From Hedera helix (Eukaryota > Streptophyta > Magnoliopsida > Apiales > Araliaceae): 64,000 nt of DNA. Every line of letters begins with the position of its first letter. The stretch's first letter is position 1. The stretch is taken from positions 43,819,055-43,883,054 of the forward strand of contig OX359280.1 of assembly GCA_947179155.2 (NCBI GenBank), read 5' to 3'. Position numbers and translations under genes: made by a program. The notes under the pieces were generated by a model that saw only the letters and a list, made by a program, of their open reading frames with translations, was not told the origin of the DNA and made no database searches. Shown here in pieces: positions 37,201-48,692 of this stretch.

Positions 37201-40200
37201 AAATCGAGGAGCATAAAAAGTGTGATGATAGCCTGAATCCAGTATAAATAGAGGAGAATAAATAGTGTGATGATATCTGAATTTTGCAGTAGAACATGGC
37301 TTAGTTCGTTGTTATCTATCTAGCTTTCTTTCACTCCAAGAGTTCATCAATTTTCATTCCCTGTTCCTTAGCATTACAGCCCTGTTCACTATTTGTTCTT
37401 GACAAAACTGCCATATTAGCTACTGTTTGATCCATTTCTTCACCTAACATCATTGTTTGATTCTTAACAACTCACTTGATTAACTAGCACTAGTCCTGAC
37501 AATACAAATATTTGAGAAGCTATAAGCAGGATCTTTTCTGTTTTCTTGATAAAACTATGAAATACCTTGATGCGATACGATTTCAACACTACAATCAAAG
37601 CCTCCATGGTCCCTATCACAATGGCAATAGCTGAGAAAGAAAGATCATAAGAAGTAAGCTGGAATCAGGAAAAGTAAGAAAGAATGCATTTAGTAACCAC
37701 CCTGAGTTTGAATTAAAAAAAACATAACCACCCTTAGTAGCACTATCAGTCAAGGATCAGCAGTTATCAACCCTAGCGCAAAAAAAAAAAGTATCTGAAA
37801 TGGGCAAATAATAGACCTGTATAGTGTTAAACCGTTTGCATCCATGACAGTTTGACATGACCCATGAGGAGAAGAGCATCTTGTAGGACATCTTTCGAGT
37901 GAAATAGACATGGTAGTTTGACTTTTCGAAGCATTACTAGGACTCAGGTTCCTTACTGCAAAACTCCAAGTTCCTCCTCTAATATATAAAATATAAAAAC
38001 TAATAGTCTCCTCAGTTGAATCATACAACTTAAAGAACGTAGAACCATTGCTGCTGCTTGTTGCATTTGCATAGAAGTAGTCCCAACTATCACGAGACGA
38101 TAAACCACCATATCTGGCATATATTTCATAATCTATTTTCACATCTGATGAAAGCCTGATATGCATATTTCCTCCAGCAGCACCAGATGGAATGTCCACA
38201 AGGAAATAAGTCCAAGAATCATTGGAATTTCCCTCATACAAAGAGTTGCTCAACAGGGGTTCCAAAAGGAAATTGGCCGATGCTGACAACACCTTGTCAC
38301 TAACTGGTAAATAATATGACTCAAAAGGTCCAAATGGACTTTTCCTGAGAACCGTCTGCAGAGAACCATTCGCAGTTTATCAATAAATTATTCCTGCGAT
38401 AAATTCTACAGCAATCAAAAGAAGAATATATGATATTAAATGAACTTCACGTACATTAGCTTTAAGCAAGCAACTGGCATAAAAATAGCCTTAAGCAAGC
38501 AATTGGTATGAAAATAGCTTTACAATAAGCAAACGGTATGAAAACAGCCTTCAAGAGCATCAACTTAGAACTAAAATAATAGCAGTTGGAAGAATAGAAT
38601 GACAGCCAGGGAGAGGGGGAGAGAGAGAGAGAGAGAGAATTTCCTAGGAACCTGTTCATACTATTATTTTACGTAGTCCTGGCCCCTCCTAAAATTTAAA
38701 ACAATGCAACTTAATATCTGCCATCTTCATATTAATGATTTTTTAATATTCCAAAAATACTAGTAATAAGAACTTTCACTCTCATGTGAGTACGGAAACA
38801 AAGATGTTAACATGTAATCGCAACTTTCTTTGTACACCACCACAGATAACTCTTTTTAGTCAAATATGTATCATTGTGATGCTGGATAATGCACGACAGT
38901 AACTAAACTGTTCAAATTTAATGGAGCGTGTACCAAGTAGAGAAAACACGAGATACAAAGCCATTACAAAATACAACTTTCCAGTAAGAGAGTAACCCAC
39001 CTGAAGCTCATATTTTTCTGATGTACAGTTCAATCCAGCCTTATCCATAGGACATTGAAGCACTTGCCAGTCCAAGGAGTAGCAAAGTTTGATGCTCATG
39101 TCCTGAACCCCCCCAATTGCATTAGTAAGATTAACGGGTTGAACAGTAATATACCAGCGACCAACTTTTGGTGATTGTATAACCAAATGGGCGTTGTTGA
39201 TATTACCAGAATAATCATGCAAACTTGCCAGTGGCATTGCCCCATGTCGTGCATAACACATCAGAATTATTTTGCTACTATTTGTGGTGCCATTTGAAGG
39301 TTGAGTTTGATTTAATCTGATATTATTTGCAGTAATTGTTATTTTCTGAGCAATCCCCATTACATCCAAAGAGTAGATTTTTGGTTCATTATCACCACTG
39401 CAAGATTTCTCAGCAACATTTCTACACGAGGTCACACTTTCTGCTTTTTGGTTATATGAATTAGTGTCCGTATGAGTTTTTGTTAAGTTGTAGCTGTCAA
39501 TGCATGAAAGCTGTTCAACTGTTTGGTTGCAGTACTTGCCCCACATCATGGGGATCATACACCCTTCCACGCTGACATTGCCCCTAAAGGAATATGATGA
39601 GCCCCGACTAATCTGCAATAGACCAGAGAAATTTATAAACTCAAAAAAAGATAAATGAACTAAAAAATCTCAAGAAAATCCAAAATCAATGATATGAGAT
39701 TCTATTAGTCCAAGGAGAACTAACAATTGAAAACAGCTATGTTATTTCAAGGAACAGTCACAACTAAGAAATAAAATTGTGATAAACAGGAACCCCTTTA
39801 GAGTCAAATTTATATAATTGTTTTTCAATGCATATATGTTCCAGCAACAAGGAACCATTTTCAGTAGTTCAGTATAGAGTTCTCCTGTCAACACAAAGTT
39901 ATCTTGCTTCTAAACTATCTTATCTCATAAGCCGCACCCTAAATGGTTTCTGTCACTAAACATTTCCTAAATTCTGTAATGTACTTCTCACATGTCTACC
40001 ACCATTCCCTTACATTTCTGGAACGGCTAATACCATCAATCAAATGTGTTTCAACAACTATATTGTATATAAAATATAAATGCAGCTGGGTATCACTGGA
40101 GCATAATTATTTGTTTACAAGTGCAAGTAGAGAATACCATTTTAGATTGCGTCCTCATGGCTCCAATGCCATTAAATAGTCCAAAATACCATGTTCCTGC

Positions 40201-43005
40201 AGATATCTGTAAAACAATTTTTATGTCATTTTTCTAATCAGATAATTAACATTCAATTGAAATTTAATAAAGCAGCTATAAATATCATATGTATCAATTT
40301 TTACAGGTCTCTCATAGATAAACTATGGGTATGTTTAAAACTTAAAGAACTTGAGGAAAAAGAAAAGAAAATAAAATTGGCATTAAATCTAAAACTTTAT
40401 TGGAGCTTTCTTAACCATTATTGTCCTTGATAATAGATTTTTTAGAAATTAGAAGTGTAGATAATTATAACTTATATTCATCAAGCTAGTTTTTCCTTTC
40501 TACATATATTTCAGTTTTCCTTTTTCCTTCTCCTACTCCACAGTTTCTGAGTTTCAAATATACACTACATAAAAGTTAGCGAAAGCACAACTCGCTGCAA
40601 GAATTACCGGATCTTAAAACAAACCTGTTCATTTGTTAATCTCACTGATATGTGTTTCTGCATAGGACAGCACTGCTCAGATAATTGAGGACCTTGCACC
40701 CCTCCAAAAGACCCATTAAAGATGGGATCTAACACTGCTGTACCATAAAATTTATTATACATAGTTTTGCAAGTGTTATTCATAATTCTGGAAATTATTT
40801 ATCAATGTTCAATGAAATGACATGCCAGAAATGGTAAAAAAGTCCACCAAAAAAATTGAAGAGAGGTGAAAGTTAATACCCTGCTCAACTTTACTGTAAA
40901 GCACTACTAATAAGAAAATCATTTTAAAATACACACAAATGTTAATAATGATCAAAAAGGAACATTGACCTTAAGAGCTTGATACCATTACAAGAATTCT
41001 TTAGGTGTAACGATGTGATACAATGACACTAATTAGCTCTATAGTTGATTGAGTGGATCTTACATGCACGGAAATTAGTACGCCTTCACAAAAAATATTA
41101 CCCAAATTAAAGGAAAACGGCAAAACTTGAGTCATATATATAACATCAAATAGCCACGATAATGATATAACACTTCCTGGGGGGCATTCAAACAAGTTTA
41201 TCCTTTACCAATACCTGTTGAAGATGTGTTATAGACATCAGGTAGAGGGGGGCTTCCTTCTCGGAAGCAAATCATTGGCATAGTGCTTTTAGGTCCCATT
41301 CTAATGCTTCGTGGATCCTGAATAGAAACAAGAAAGATCAAAAGGCTAGAAGATAGTAGCGGATACAATAGAAGGCCAACAGATGAATATGACCAAACAT
41401 AACCCACATATGAAAACCAGAAAACAAGGGAATTCACAAAAGAACAACATAAGACCTTGATTAAAGCAATAAACTTGCCCACTTTTAAGAGAAAGTAAAA
41501 AGAAGAAGAAAAACAGAAGTAACAAATACTTACAAGGTCTACATCAGAGTCTAAATCTATAGACATTGAAGAGAACCACGGCGGCAAATCAACTGCAATA
41601 AATTACACAGGCCGAAACCCATTAGACACAAAATAACTTTATAAATCTGGATTTACTTGATATTCAGAGTAATAAATCCATCTTAATAAACAAATTTGTT
41701 CTCTAACAAATATAAAGGCAATCATGCTAATAATCCAAATTAAATTGAAGGTAGCGTATAAAGCATTATACCTAACAAATTGAAAACATTAAACTCAAAA
41801 AAGTTACAAAACAAGATTTTTTGCTTGTTGGATGTGGGGTGGAAGAGAAAAAGTGACAATTCCACATATCAAAATATTTATATTCATCCTTGTTTCTATG
41901 CTCGTGCCTTGTTTGTGTCTGAGAGAGAGAGAGAGCTTGAAAAAAGGAGTATGATAGTTAAATTAAATATATGATTACTAAAGACAAAATAGACCTGGGA
42001 TTTTGTCCATAGTTCATAGAGCACCAGGAAAATCTCAACTATAATACTAATTGGCACATATTTATAATTAATGTTGGTCGACTCTAGAATTCAATTAAAA
42101 AGGTATTGCAGGTGATTGTAAATCAAATGTCGTTTACAACATGAACCAAGATTCACATTACACGTACTGTCATTGGCCGTTATGTTCAACCAGAACATTG
42201 ATACAAGTTCCAGAAAAAGCATTATCCGTAGGCATTCACTCGATAATAAATTTCCAATAAAAACTTTTACATCTTATATAAATGGATAAAGTTAAAACTG
42301 ATTCTGCTCAAGTGTGTGGGATTCCAATATGAAACTTATAACTAAAAACACAACGTCCCAATTCCAAACTTCCAATAACCAAGATAACTCAATGATTACT
42401 ATCAAACAGCTAATTTATCAACAAAAAAAAAATGCTCCTCAGCCCGAAATCAACAGCTTAATATAAGGGTAATGCTTTTGTCTATAATTTATTTCGCTTA
42501 TCAATAAAAGCAAAACGCAAATTTCGTAATCTAAAATAACTAATCAAGATAATAATTATCAGATAGATACAGCATATACTGCAAATACTTAAACAAGCTG
42601 ATACTCATCTAAGGCAAAAACAGTTATACTACAAGCAGACTGAACAGACAAACAAAACAAATCCCTAACAAAGATTAAATTGTGACCTCAACCCATCAAA
42701 ATTAACCGCTCAAAATCCTTGAAAAACATTATAAAAATCAAACATTATAAAAATCAAACCTATTAATCAAGATTAATTACTCTACAAACTAAATAGGGGG
42801 AAAAAGTCAAAAAGGCACCCCTGATATAGCGCCAATCATAAGGTTTGAGCTCAGTTTTAGCATAAACGAAGCTCGAAACAATGAATGAATTATTCGTGGC
42901 AGCTTCTTCTCCAATTGCATAACAGTGAGCTGCAAAATTTATGATCATATATAAAAGGAGACAGAAATTTAGGAAAAAGTGACCCAGAATCGAATTATCT
43001 GCCAT
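34066..43005 (-). CDS. TMEM8/PGAP6-like multipass membrane protein with EGF-like module
   Basis: Fourteen exons, all GT-AG with matching phases: 43005-42819, 41592-41534, 41317-41215, 40737-40625, 40206-40138, 39612-39001, 38355-37817, 37630-37566, 35595-35516, 35328-35224, 35049-34910, 34843-34715, 34477-34325 and 34204-34066. The product is 830 aa: a signal peptide, a large Cys- and N-glycosylation-site-rich extracellular part, and an EGF-like module at 537-574 (Cys537, 541, 548, 563, 565, 574). A multipass C-terminal domain follows from about residue 583. It carries YHACD (His628, Asp631) and a late HxxxH (His784, His788). These are the hallmarks of the CREST membrane hydrolase superfamily, which includes TMEM8/PGAP6, a GPI-specific phospholipase in animals. 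Enzymatic activity in plants is inferred, not shown. It resembles At2g46060, annotated only as a transmembrane protein. The exon 4 acceptor is a cagcag tandem, so the protein could vary by one residue. A TRIM element sits in intron 8. Confidence 0.88.
34245..34290. repeat. (GT)23 microsatellite in the last intron of the TMEM8-like gene
   Basis: An uninterrupted GT dinucleotide run of 46 nt in intron 13, about 35 bp downstream (on the minus strand) of the exon 13 donor. It reads as CA on the transcribed strand. CA repeats near donors can affect splicing through hnRNP L-type factors in animals; no such effect is shown here. Confidence 0.9.
36571..37174 (+). mobile_element. TRIM retroelement, complete, with 5-bp target duplication
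   Basis: Terminal direct repeats at 36571-36780 (210 bp) and 36973-37174 (202 bp) both begin TGTAACACCCCAGT. They end in ttaca and ttata. The 192-bp internal part starts 2 nt after the left LTR with tggtatcaaagag, which closely matches the initiator-tRNA-Met primer binding site. A purine-rich stretch (aagtgaaagaa) precedes the right LTR. The flanks carry the direct repeat agtta at 36566-36570 and 37175-37179. There is no gag or pol coding, as in terminal-repeat retrotransposons in miniature. The two LTRs are clearly diverged, so the insertion is old. It lies in intron 8 of the TMEM8-like gene, antisense to it. Confidence 0.88.
37183..37272. repeat. 45-bp tandem duplication with TATA-like motif
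   Basis: Two copies (37183-37227 and 37228-37272) of a unit starting atagcctgaatccagtataaat. The tataaat(c/a)gaggag motif looks like an LTR promoter, and the surrounding 36120-37450 could be an older LTR into which the TRIM jumped. Confidence 0.7.
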
Positions 43006-44876
43006 GTTTGAGATTTTTTGATGATTCGAAGGAAAGATTTTGTACAGAGACAGAATGGGTTCGAATCATTCACAGATTATAGATTTTTTAATATAAAATG
43101 GATGTTGTTTACAAATTAATACTATAGTTTGGCGATTTCTTGTGGGTTTAAGAAATACTATTTCGAGTTTTTAATTTGATCTGTTGACTTGTGTTTTCTC
43201 GCGTCTCCTTCAACGATACGAATGAATAGTTTGGTCACGCTCTTGTCAGGAGGGTGGGTTCACGGTCTGTCTTTTTCTTTGCGTTTTTATAATATTTTCT
43301 CTATCTCAAAATAAAAATTATTATTACCCTTTTAAATAATTTTAAGTTAAATATTTATTTATTTTAAATAATTTTTTATAATAATTTTTTTATAATATAT
43401 TTAATATTAATTATTATATTTTTATTTTTTATATATATTTATAAAATATTATTAATTATATATAAAAAATTATATAATTAAATAATAATTTAAATATAAT
43501 CAATTTTATTATTATTTTTTAATATACACAAAAAATTAACAAACACTTTTATCCTAAAAGAAAGAGTATTTCCCTTCTTTTGAGGGATGTTTCTGGACCT
43601 TTTTATATTACGAGGATATGATACTTGTCATTCACTTAGGACAAAAATGTCAAATCTGTATTTACCAAATAAATAGGGAAAGAGTATCATATGATAAACT
43701 TTTTAATATTATTTACAGATATGGAAATGCAATAAAATCGTCGGTCTCTAATAAAAATTTCTCATATTTATTCTTTGTGGAAATTAAAACTTAATGACAT
43801 CTATTCTTTTGAATAATTTAAGCTCTTATAAAAAATTTATATCACCACGAGAATTAATATTTTATAAAAAAATTAAATTAAAAATTAAATTTTAATTATA
43901 TTTACAGTAATACATATATAATTATTAATTATATTTTAGCACATACAAAAAAAAATCAAATAACAATGATATATATGCACACACAAGGGTATATGTTTTA
44001 ATTATGTAACAAATATTAATATAAATATTAATTTAATTAATATATAATTATTCGGGGGTAAGTACGGGACAAAGATTATGACATCAAAAAATAAATATCA
44101 TATTCTCTCCATTCTCATAAATAATCTTCAGTAATTTTTTATTTTCATTCAAAATTATTATCTTTATTTAGAACGTAAAAAATACTATAGAGACAGAACA
44201 AATTGTCATCTCTAATTAAAAATCTTTTCTTTATATATTATATATTGGATCTTGTTTAATGGAAGTCTAAAGTTGGCATGCATCGACCCATAGGAAGAAA
44301 TTTGAATGAGTTGATTTTTAAATATATAGATGATTTTATCCATGTAAATAATTTGTGCCTAGTAGATACTAGCAACCTTGCATTTTTATGTGTGGTTAAT
44401 GGTCACAATCGAAGTAGGATATAAAGGTTTGTCAATTTATTTTAGCATAATTTAGAATAATGAAATAAAAAGCTATTTAAATAAGGTAGGTTTTTTCTAA
44501 TTTTTTTTGTGATTTTTTTTTCAGACTCCTCCTAAATCTTAAATTTTACGTCCTACGATAAAATATATCTCGAAAATTGAATTATAATAAAACATATTAT
44601 TAAAAATTAATAAATAAATAGTCCTACCTAATTTAGTGATTAACATTTGGGATTACATATTCTATTTTATGATTTTTTTCGCCTCCCTATGGTATAAACG
44701 ATTTATTTAAAAGAATAATTACAAGGAGCAGTTATGTCTAATTGTGAATTAGGCAGTAATTAAGTAAATCTCTTGACATGAATGTGTGTATGGTTAACAT
44801 CTTAGTCTTGTTTGTGACTTTAGTAAGAAGATTAAGAAAAATTTTCCTTTTTTATGTTTGTGTATTGGTGAGAAAA
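43006..44876. other. Intergenic region upstream of the TMEM8-like gene
   Basis: It holds the 5' leader and promoter of the TMEM8-like gene (43006 to ~43270), a Stowaway-like MITE (about 43299-43566) and extremely AT-rich DNA with no gene. Confidence 0.5.
43299..43566. mobile_element. Stowaway-like MITE, copy 3
   Basis: The left end (ctctatctcaaaataaaaatt) and right end (reverse complement ctctttcttttaggataaaa) are imperfect inverted repeats. The interior shares ttatataattaaataataatttaaatat with copy 1 at 10026-10218. A TA follows the right end (43567-43568). The left border is approximate. Confidence 0.6.
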
Positions 44877-45516
44877 CACTACTACAAAATAGTAAAAAGA
44901 TAACATTTAAACAACAACGTTTTTGTAAAAAATGTTGTGGTGTTTTTTTTTACAACGTTTTTTCAAAAAACGTTATAGATACATATGCAAAAACGTTATG
45001 TATTTATAAGGGGCAATAATTTGTTTGAAATTTATAACGTTTTTTTAAGAAAATGTTATCTATTTAAAAAACACGGAGCTTAAAAAAAATAGCGCGGAAG
45101 TGAAAACTTAAAATTAAAACACGGAGGATATATACTTTCTGATTATTAAAAAGCATTATAGAGAGAGAAACAATGTACGCATTTTGAATCTTCCAAGTGA
45201 ATTCATCTCTCTCTCTCTATCTGTATTTGTATTTAAGCTGGAGCCCTAGAGATTTATATGGTTACAACTGTTACTAATGTTACTTTTACTGATCTAAAAC
45301 GGTACGTTCATCTTCCTCTTTTTTCATGAGGCGAAAGATTGATCGATTTCCAAATTTCGGTCTTTATATGTATATTTGTTTGTGTATACTGTTTGTTTGG
45401 TGTAGATCTGGTCAGATCTGATGGAAATTTGTTTGGTGTAGATCTGGTCAGATCTGGCCGTGAGGGTGGATATGGCGGAGGTGGCGGCGGCTACGGAGGA
45501 GGCGTGCATCCTCTTT

Positions 45517-46143
45517 TTATGGCTTGTCATCGTTGTGTTTCTTAGCCTCTTCCATCCCAGGTAGCTTTTCTGGAACAGATTGGTCTTCCAGCCTTCTTCC
45601 ACTTCTGTTTAATGACTCGATATGTAAAATGGAAGCACTGTGTGTAACCTTTCTTTCTGCCTCGGCCTCAAGCTGCTGGTGTACTTTATGAGCTGAAGCA
45701 TTCGGGGTCAGATCTGATAATGGATTGGCTTCAGTTTCACCACCATCTATAGCTGCAGCTGGAAGAGCTTGTGTGATTATACTATTGTCGGGTTGCATCT
45801 CGGGCTTAAGCCTTGCTAGCCTTTTTGAAGTCCGAAAAGGCAGGCTAAGTGTTCTTTTGTTCTTAGACTTGATTGAGCTCTGAGCTTTCCTGCTGCTATG
45901 CTTCACTGTACCTTTCTCCGGCAATTTATCCTCTTGCAAGATATCATTTATAACAGAGGAAATTATTTCTTTTGCAGCAGAAACTTTTATGCTTTCTTTT
46001 CTCTTAGAGTCTTTCCTCGTTGGTTCAGAGCTCTCCTTCGTTCGCTTTGCTTCAAGAATCTCCACAGTGGGAGATGAAATGTCCATGCATGCATAAGATA
46101 CATTCGCACGTCTTTCCTTTGAGTTTCCAACTTTTGGTGCCAC
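45517..46143 (-). pseudogene. Captured gene fragment, MBD13-like, inside the CACTA element
   Basis: An uninterrupted 208-aa frame, Lys/Ser/Glu-rich, with the motif LPFRTSKRLARLKPEM. Related RSSKRLA motifs occur in plant methyl-CpG-binding MBD13-like proteins as I remember them. No intact MBD fold is visible. The segment lies between CACTA subterminal repeats, so it is most likely a transduplicated exon, not a working gene. An open frame of this length suggests recent capture or residual constraint. The MBD13 assignment is tentative. Confidence 0.5.
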
Positions 46144-46697
46144 TAAGCTGCTTGACAGGCATATATCACTCCTTTATTTACCTGCAGTAGAAAGTTCTAC
46201 ATCAGAAGCAACGAGTCTAAATGCTAGGTATCAATTGACCCTTTCTATCTTTTTGACTTGTAATAGCTAATAACAATGAAGTTAGGCTTGTCATCTTTTG
46301 TCTCACCAAAACGTAGTCTTCTAGTTGTAGTATTTAATTTCTCTATGTTGGATGGACTTGACAATGCCAGTATCGAGATGGAAGAAGCTAAGGTTTCTCC
46401 TGCTCCTTTTACCGCATTATTTTGCTATGCTTTTCTATGAAGTTAAGAGCAAAATTGTAGATTTGGTGATAGATATAACACTGTCAAACTATTACTAAGT
46501 TGGTGTCAATTGAAGTGTTGGAATTTTGAGATGTATGATGGTGCTATTTACTTGTTAATATTTTTGACCCATCTAATTTAGGGTGTCATTGTTTCAAAAG
46601 ATTGGCACAACGTTATTACCAGAATGTTTAAAATTATTCTGTAATGGTAATTTTCTTATATTATCCCCCACCCCCTCCCCAAACTTTTGTCCCAGAC

Positions 46698-46819
46698 TAG
46701 GTTGACTGAGCTAATAATTTCTAGAGTAAAGACGGTTCATAACAACAGATCACCTGCAGAACCTTGGATGGCCGATGGGGCTGGACTTCCTTCAAATGCT
46801 TGTGAACTTCTCCCGATAT
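46698..46819 (+). pseudogene. Exon-like segment of unknown origin inside the CACTA element
   Basis: It is preceded by a pyrimidine-rich tract ending cccag and followed by gtaagt, with an open frame between (41 aa, containing SPAEPWMADGAGLPSNACELLP). Composition and splice borders fit a captured exon. I do not recognise the parent gene. It has the same orientation as the GRAM fragment downstream. Confidence 0.4.
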
Positions 46820-47102
46820 TGGTAAGTCCTAATATATACTGCTTGGCAATTAGTTTTTCAGACTTATATCACTACTCTTAATAAATAATTGATGTTCCTT
46901 TTGCAAACTTCTGTCCAAACTGGTTGAGGTCTTAGTAGGCCTGCTAATATAACTTTGTAGGTTCAGTTCACTATTTATTATTTTAAGAACTTGTTGTGTG
47001 TTTTTGCCTTCCCTTTTTTGCTAAATATAGTGCTTTTTACAGACCCTCTTCATTCTCTTATTTTATTTTTGTAAATATGTATATGTTTGTGTATGTAAGT
47101 TT

Positions 47103-47108
<6 letters not shown>

Positions 47109-47134
<26 letters not shown>
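47109..47134. repeat. (GT)13 microsatellite inside the CACTA element
   Basis: A pure GT run between the two plus-strand captured segments. Confidence 0.85.
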
Positions 47135-47282
47135 ATAAAAGTACATAGGTATTTAACTTGTCATGTGTCCCAAGGTAACATGATTGGTGGAGATGATGGC
47201 TTAATATAATTATCTCATATTGCATGCTATCAGCTTCAATTCACTCACTGCCACAACAATAGAATAAAGCAGAGATGCAACA

Positions 47283-47283
<1 letters not shown>

Positions 47284-47342
<59 letters not shown>
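47284..47342. repeat. Compound (CA)n(TA)n microsatellite inside the CACTA element
   Basis: About 18 CA units run directly into about 11 AT units. It is probably hypervariable. Confidence 0.88.
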
Positions 47343-47343
<1 letters not shown>

Positions 47344-47775
47344 CACACTGACAAGATCTTCGTCCTGGATTTTTGAAGAATTATGCGCCAACAGTTTTGC
47401 AAGATTACTTTTCACTTTGAAGGGAGTATATATAGCATATAAAACAGTTGGGAACTGTATCACTTCTATCCTTTTAAGTTATACAATTTGTAGTTATTTT
47501 TTTTGTATGACTAATAATTAAAGAAATTTTGATTTGGTCCTTATGTTCCTGCTTTTGTGATGTGAAATAATACTGACATGCTATACGAGATTCAATGGGA
47601 AACAGTGTAATGATTGTCTTTCTACTATTGTCACTCTCTCAGCATTAAGATATAAGATGATTGTCTTTCAGGATCAATATTACTGACTCTCAGTGCCTCT
47701 TTTTCTAGTTTTGAATTTAATCATCCTTAGTTTTCTGTACTATTAACTGACACATCGTCTGTTTCTTTGATATAG

Positions 47776-47934
47776 GTAGTTATTCCGTTACACCAGCTTA
47801 AAGCAGTTAATTCTTCATCAAGCAGAACCAATTCTACTGAAAAATACATCCAGGTTATATCTGTTGATAACCATGAATTTTGGTACATGGATTTTTTGAA
47901 CTATGACGGCGCAGTGAACTGCTTAGAGGTTTAG
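47776..47934 (+). pseudogene. Captured GRAM-domain (GEM-like) fragment inside the CACTA element
   Basis: It is preceded by a splice acceptor (gatatag) and encodes 52 residues before TAG. The motifs are VVIPLHQLKAVN, EKYIQVISVDNHEFW and DFLNYDGAV. These match the C-terminal half of the GRAM domain in plant GEM-like/ABA-responsive proteins. The N-terminal half of the domain is absent. The rest of the parent gene is not in the window. I read it as a last-exon fragment captured by the transposon. It could be fused in a chimeric transcript with the exon-like segment at 46698-46819. Confidence 0.75.
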
Positions 47935-48692
47935 ATATTTACTTTGGGAGTTAATGGTGGATGTACATGTTAATTTAGATTAATGTATTTTGGGAGAAGA
48001 CTTTTTTGCACATGATTAGGTAGTAGTGCGCCACAGTTAATTTGGTATATTTTGTGGATAGTTGGTATATTTTGTGGATGTAATAATTTGAAACTATAAA
48101 CGAATGGTATTATTGGATGTATTTTGAAATTGAAAATGGTTGATACATTTTGGCTTTAAATGAGAATTTTGAGTTTTTTTAACTATGTATCATTGCATTA
48201 ATATTAGCAGTTCTACAAGTACAACATTGCAGGTGCACCATTACTATGTAATATGCTAAATAGAAGACACCTTTAAAACGTTGTATAAATGAGCCTAAAC
48301 GTTGTGTAATGTATTAACAAAGATATATTACAACATTTTTATGTTACACTACAACATTTTAAAAACGTTGTCTAAACGTACTACAATAGATGACATCTTA
48401 TAAACGTTGTATAAATTAGTCTAAAGGTTGTGTGATGTATCAAACTACAACGTTTTATACCAGAAAATGTTGTGGAATGATACCATCTACAACGTTTTCA
48501 AGCATCTTAGTATTTATTTAAAGACAATGTACAACGTTTTTTAGTAAAAAAACGTTGTATTATGAGTCAACTACAACGTTTTAAAAACGTTGTATAAAAT
48601 GGGTCAAATAGATGACACCCTTAACCTCGACGTTTCTGGGAGAAAATTACAACGTTTTTTACGTGTTATCTTTTTACTATTTTGTAGTAGTG

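Larger units (their letters stand above)
44877..48692. mobile_element. Non-autonomous CACTA transposon carrying host gene fragments
   Basis: It starts CACTACTACAAAATAG and ends with the exact reverse complement, giving a perfect 28-bp terminal inverted repeat. Inside both ends there are many copies of acaacgtttt/aaaacgttgt in both orientations, the subterminal transposase-binding repeats typical of En/Spm elements. The flanking trinucleotides are aaa (left) and taa (right), so a 3-bp target duplication is imperfect. No transposase is recognisable. The 3.8-kb body carries a gene-like ORF on the minus strand (45517-46143) and exon-like pieces on the plus strand (46698-46819 and 47776-47934). 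This is the structure of a gene-capturing (Pack-CACTA) element, mobilised if at all by a transposase elsewhere. Confidence 0.93.

Noticed and set aside
45339..45545. Gly-rich plus-strand frame as a glycine-rich RNA-binding protein
   Set aside because: Only a short ggc/gga-rich stretch inside the CACTA element; no RRM or signal peptide.
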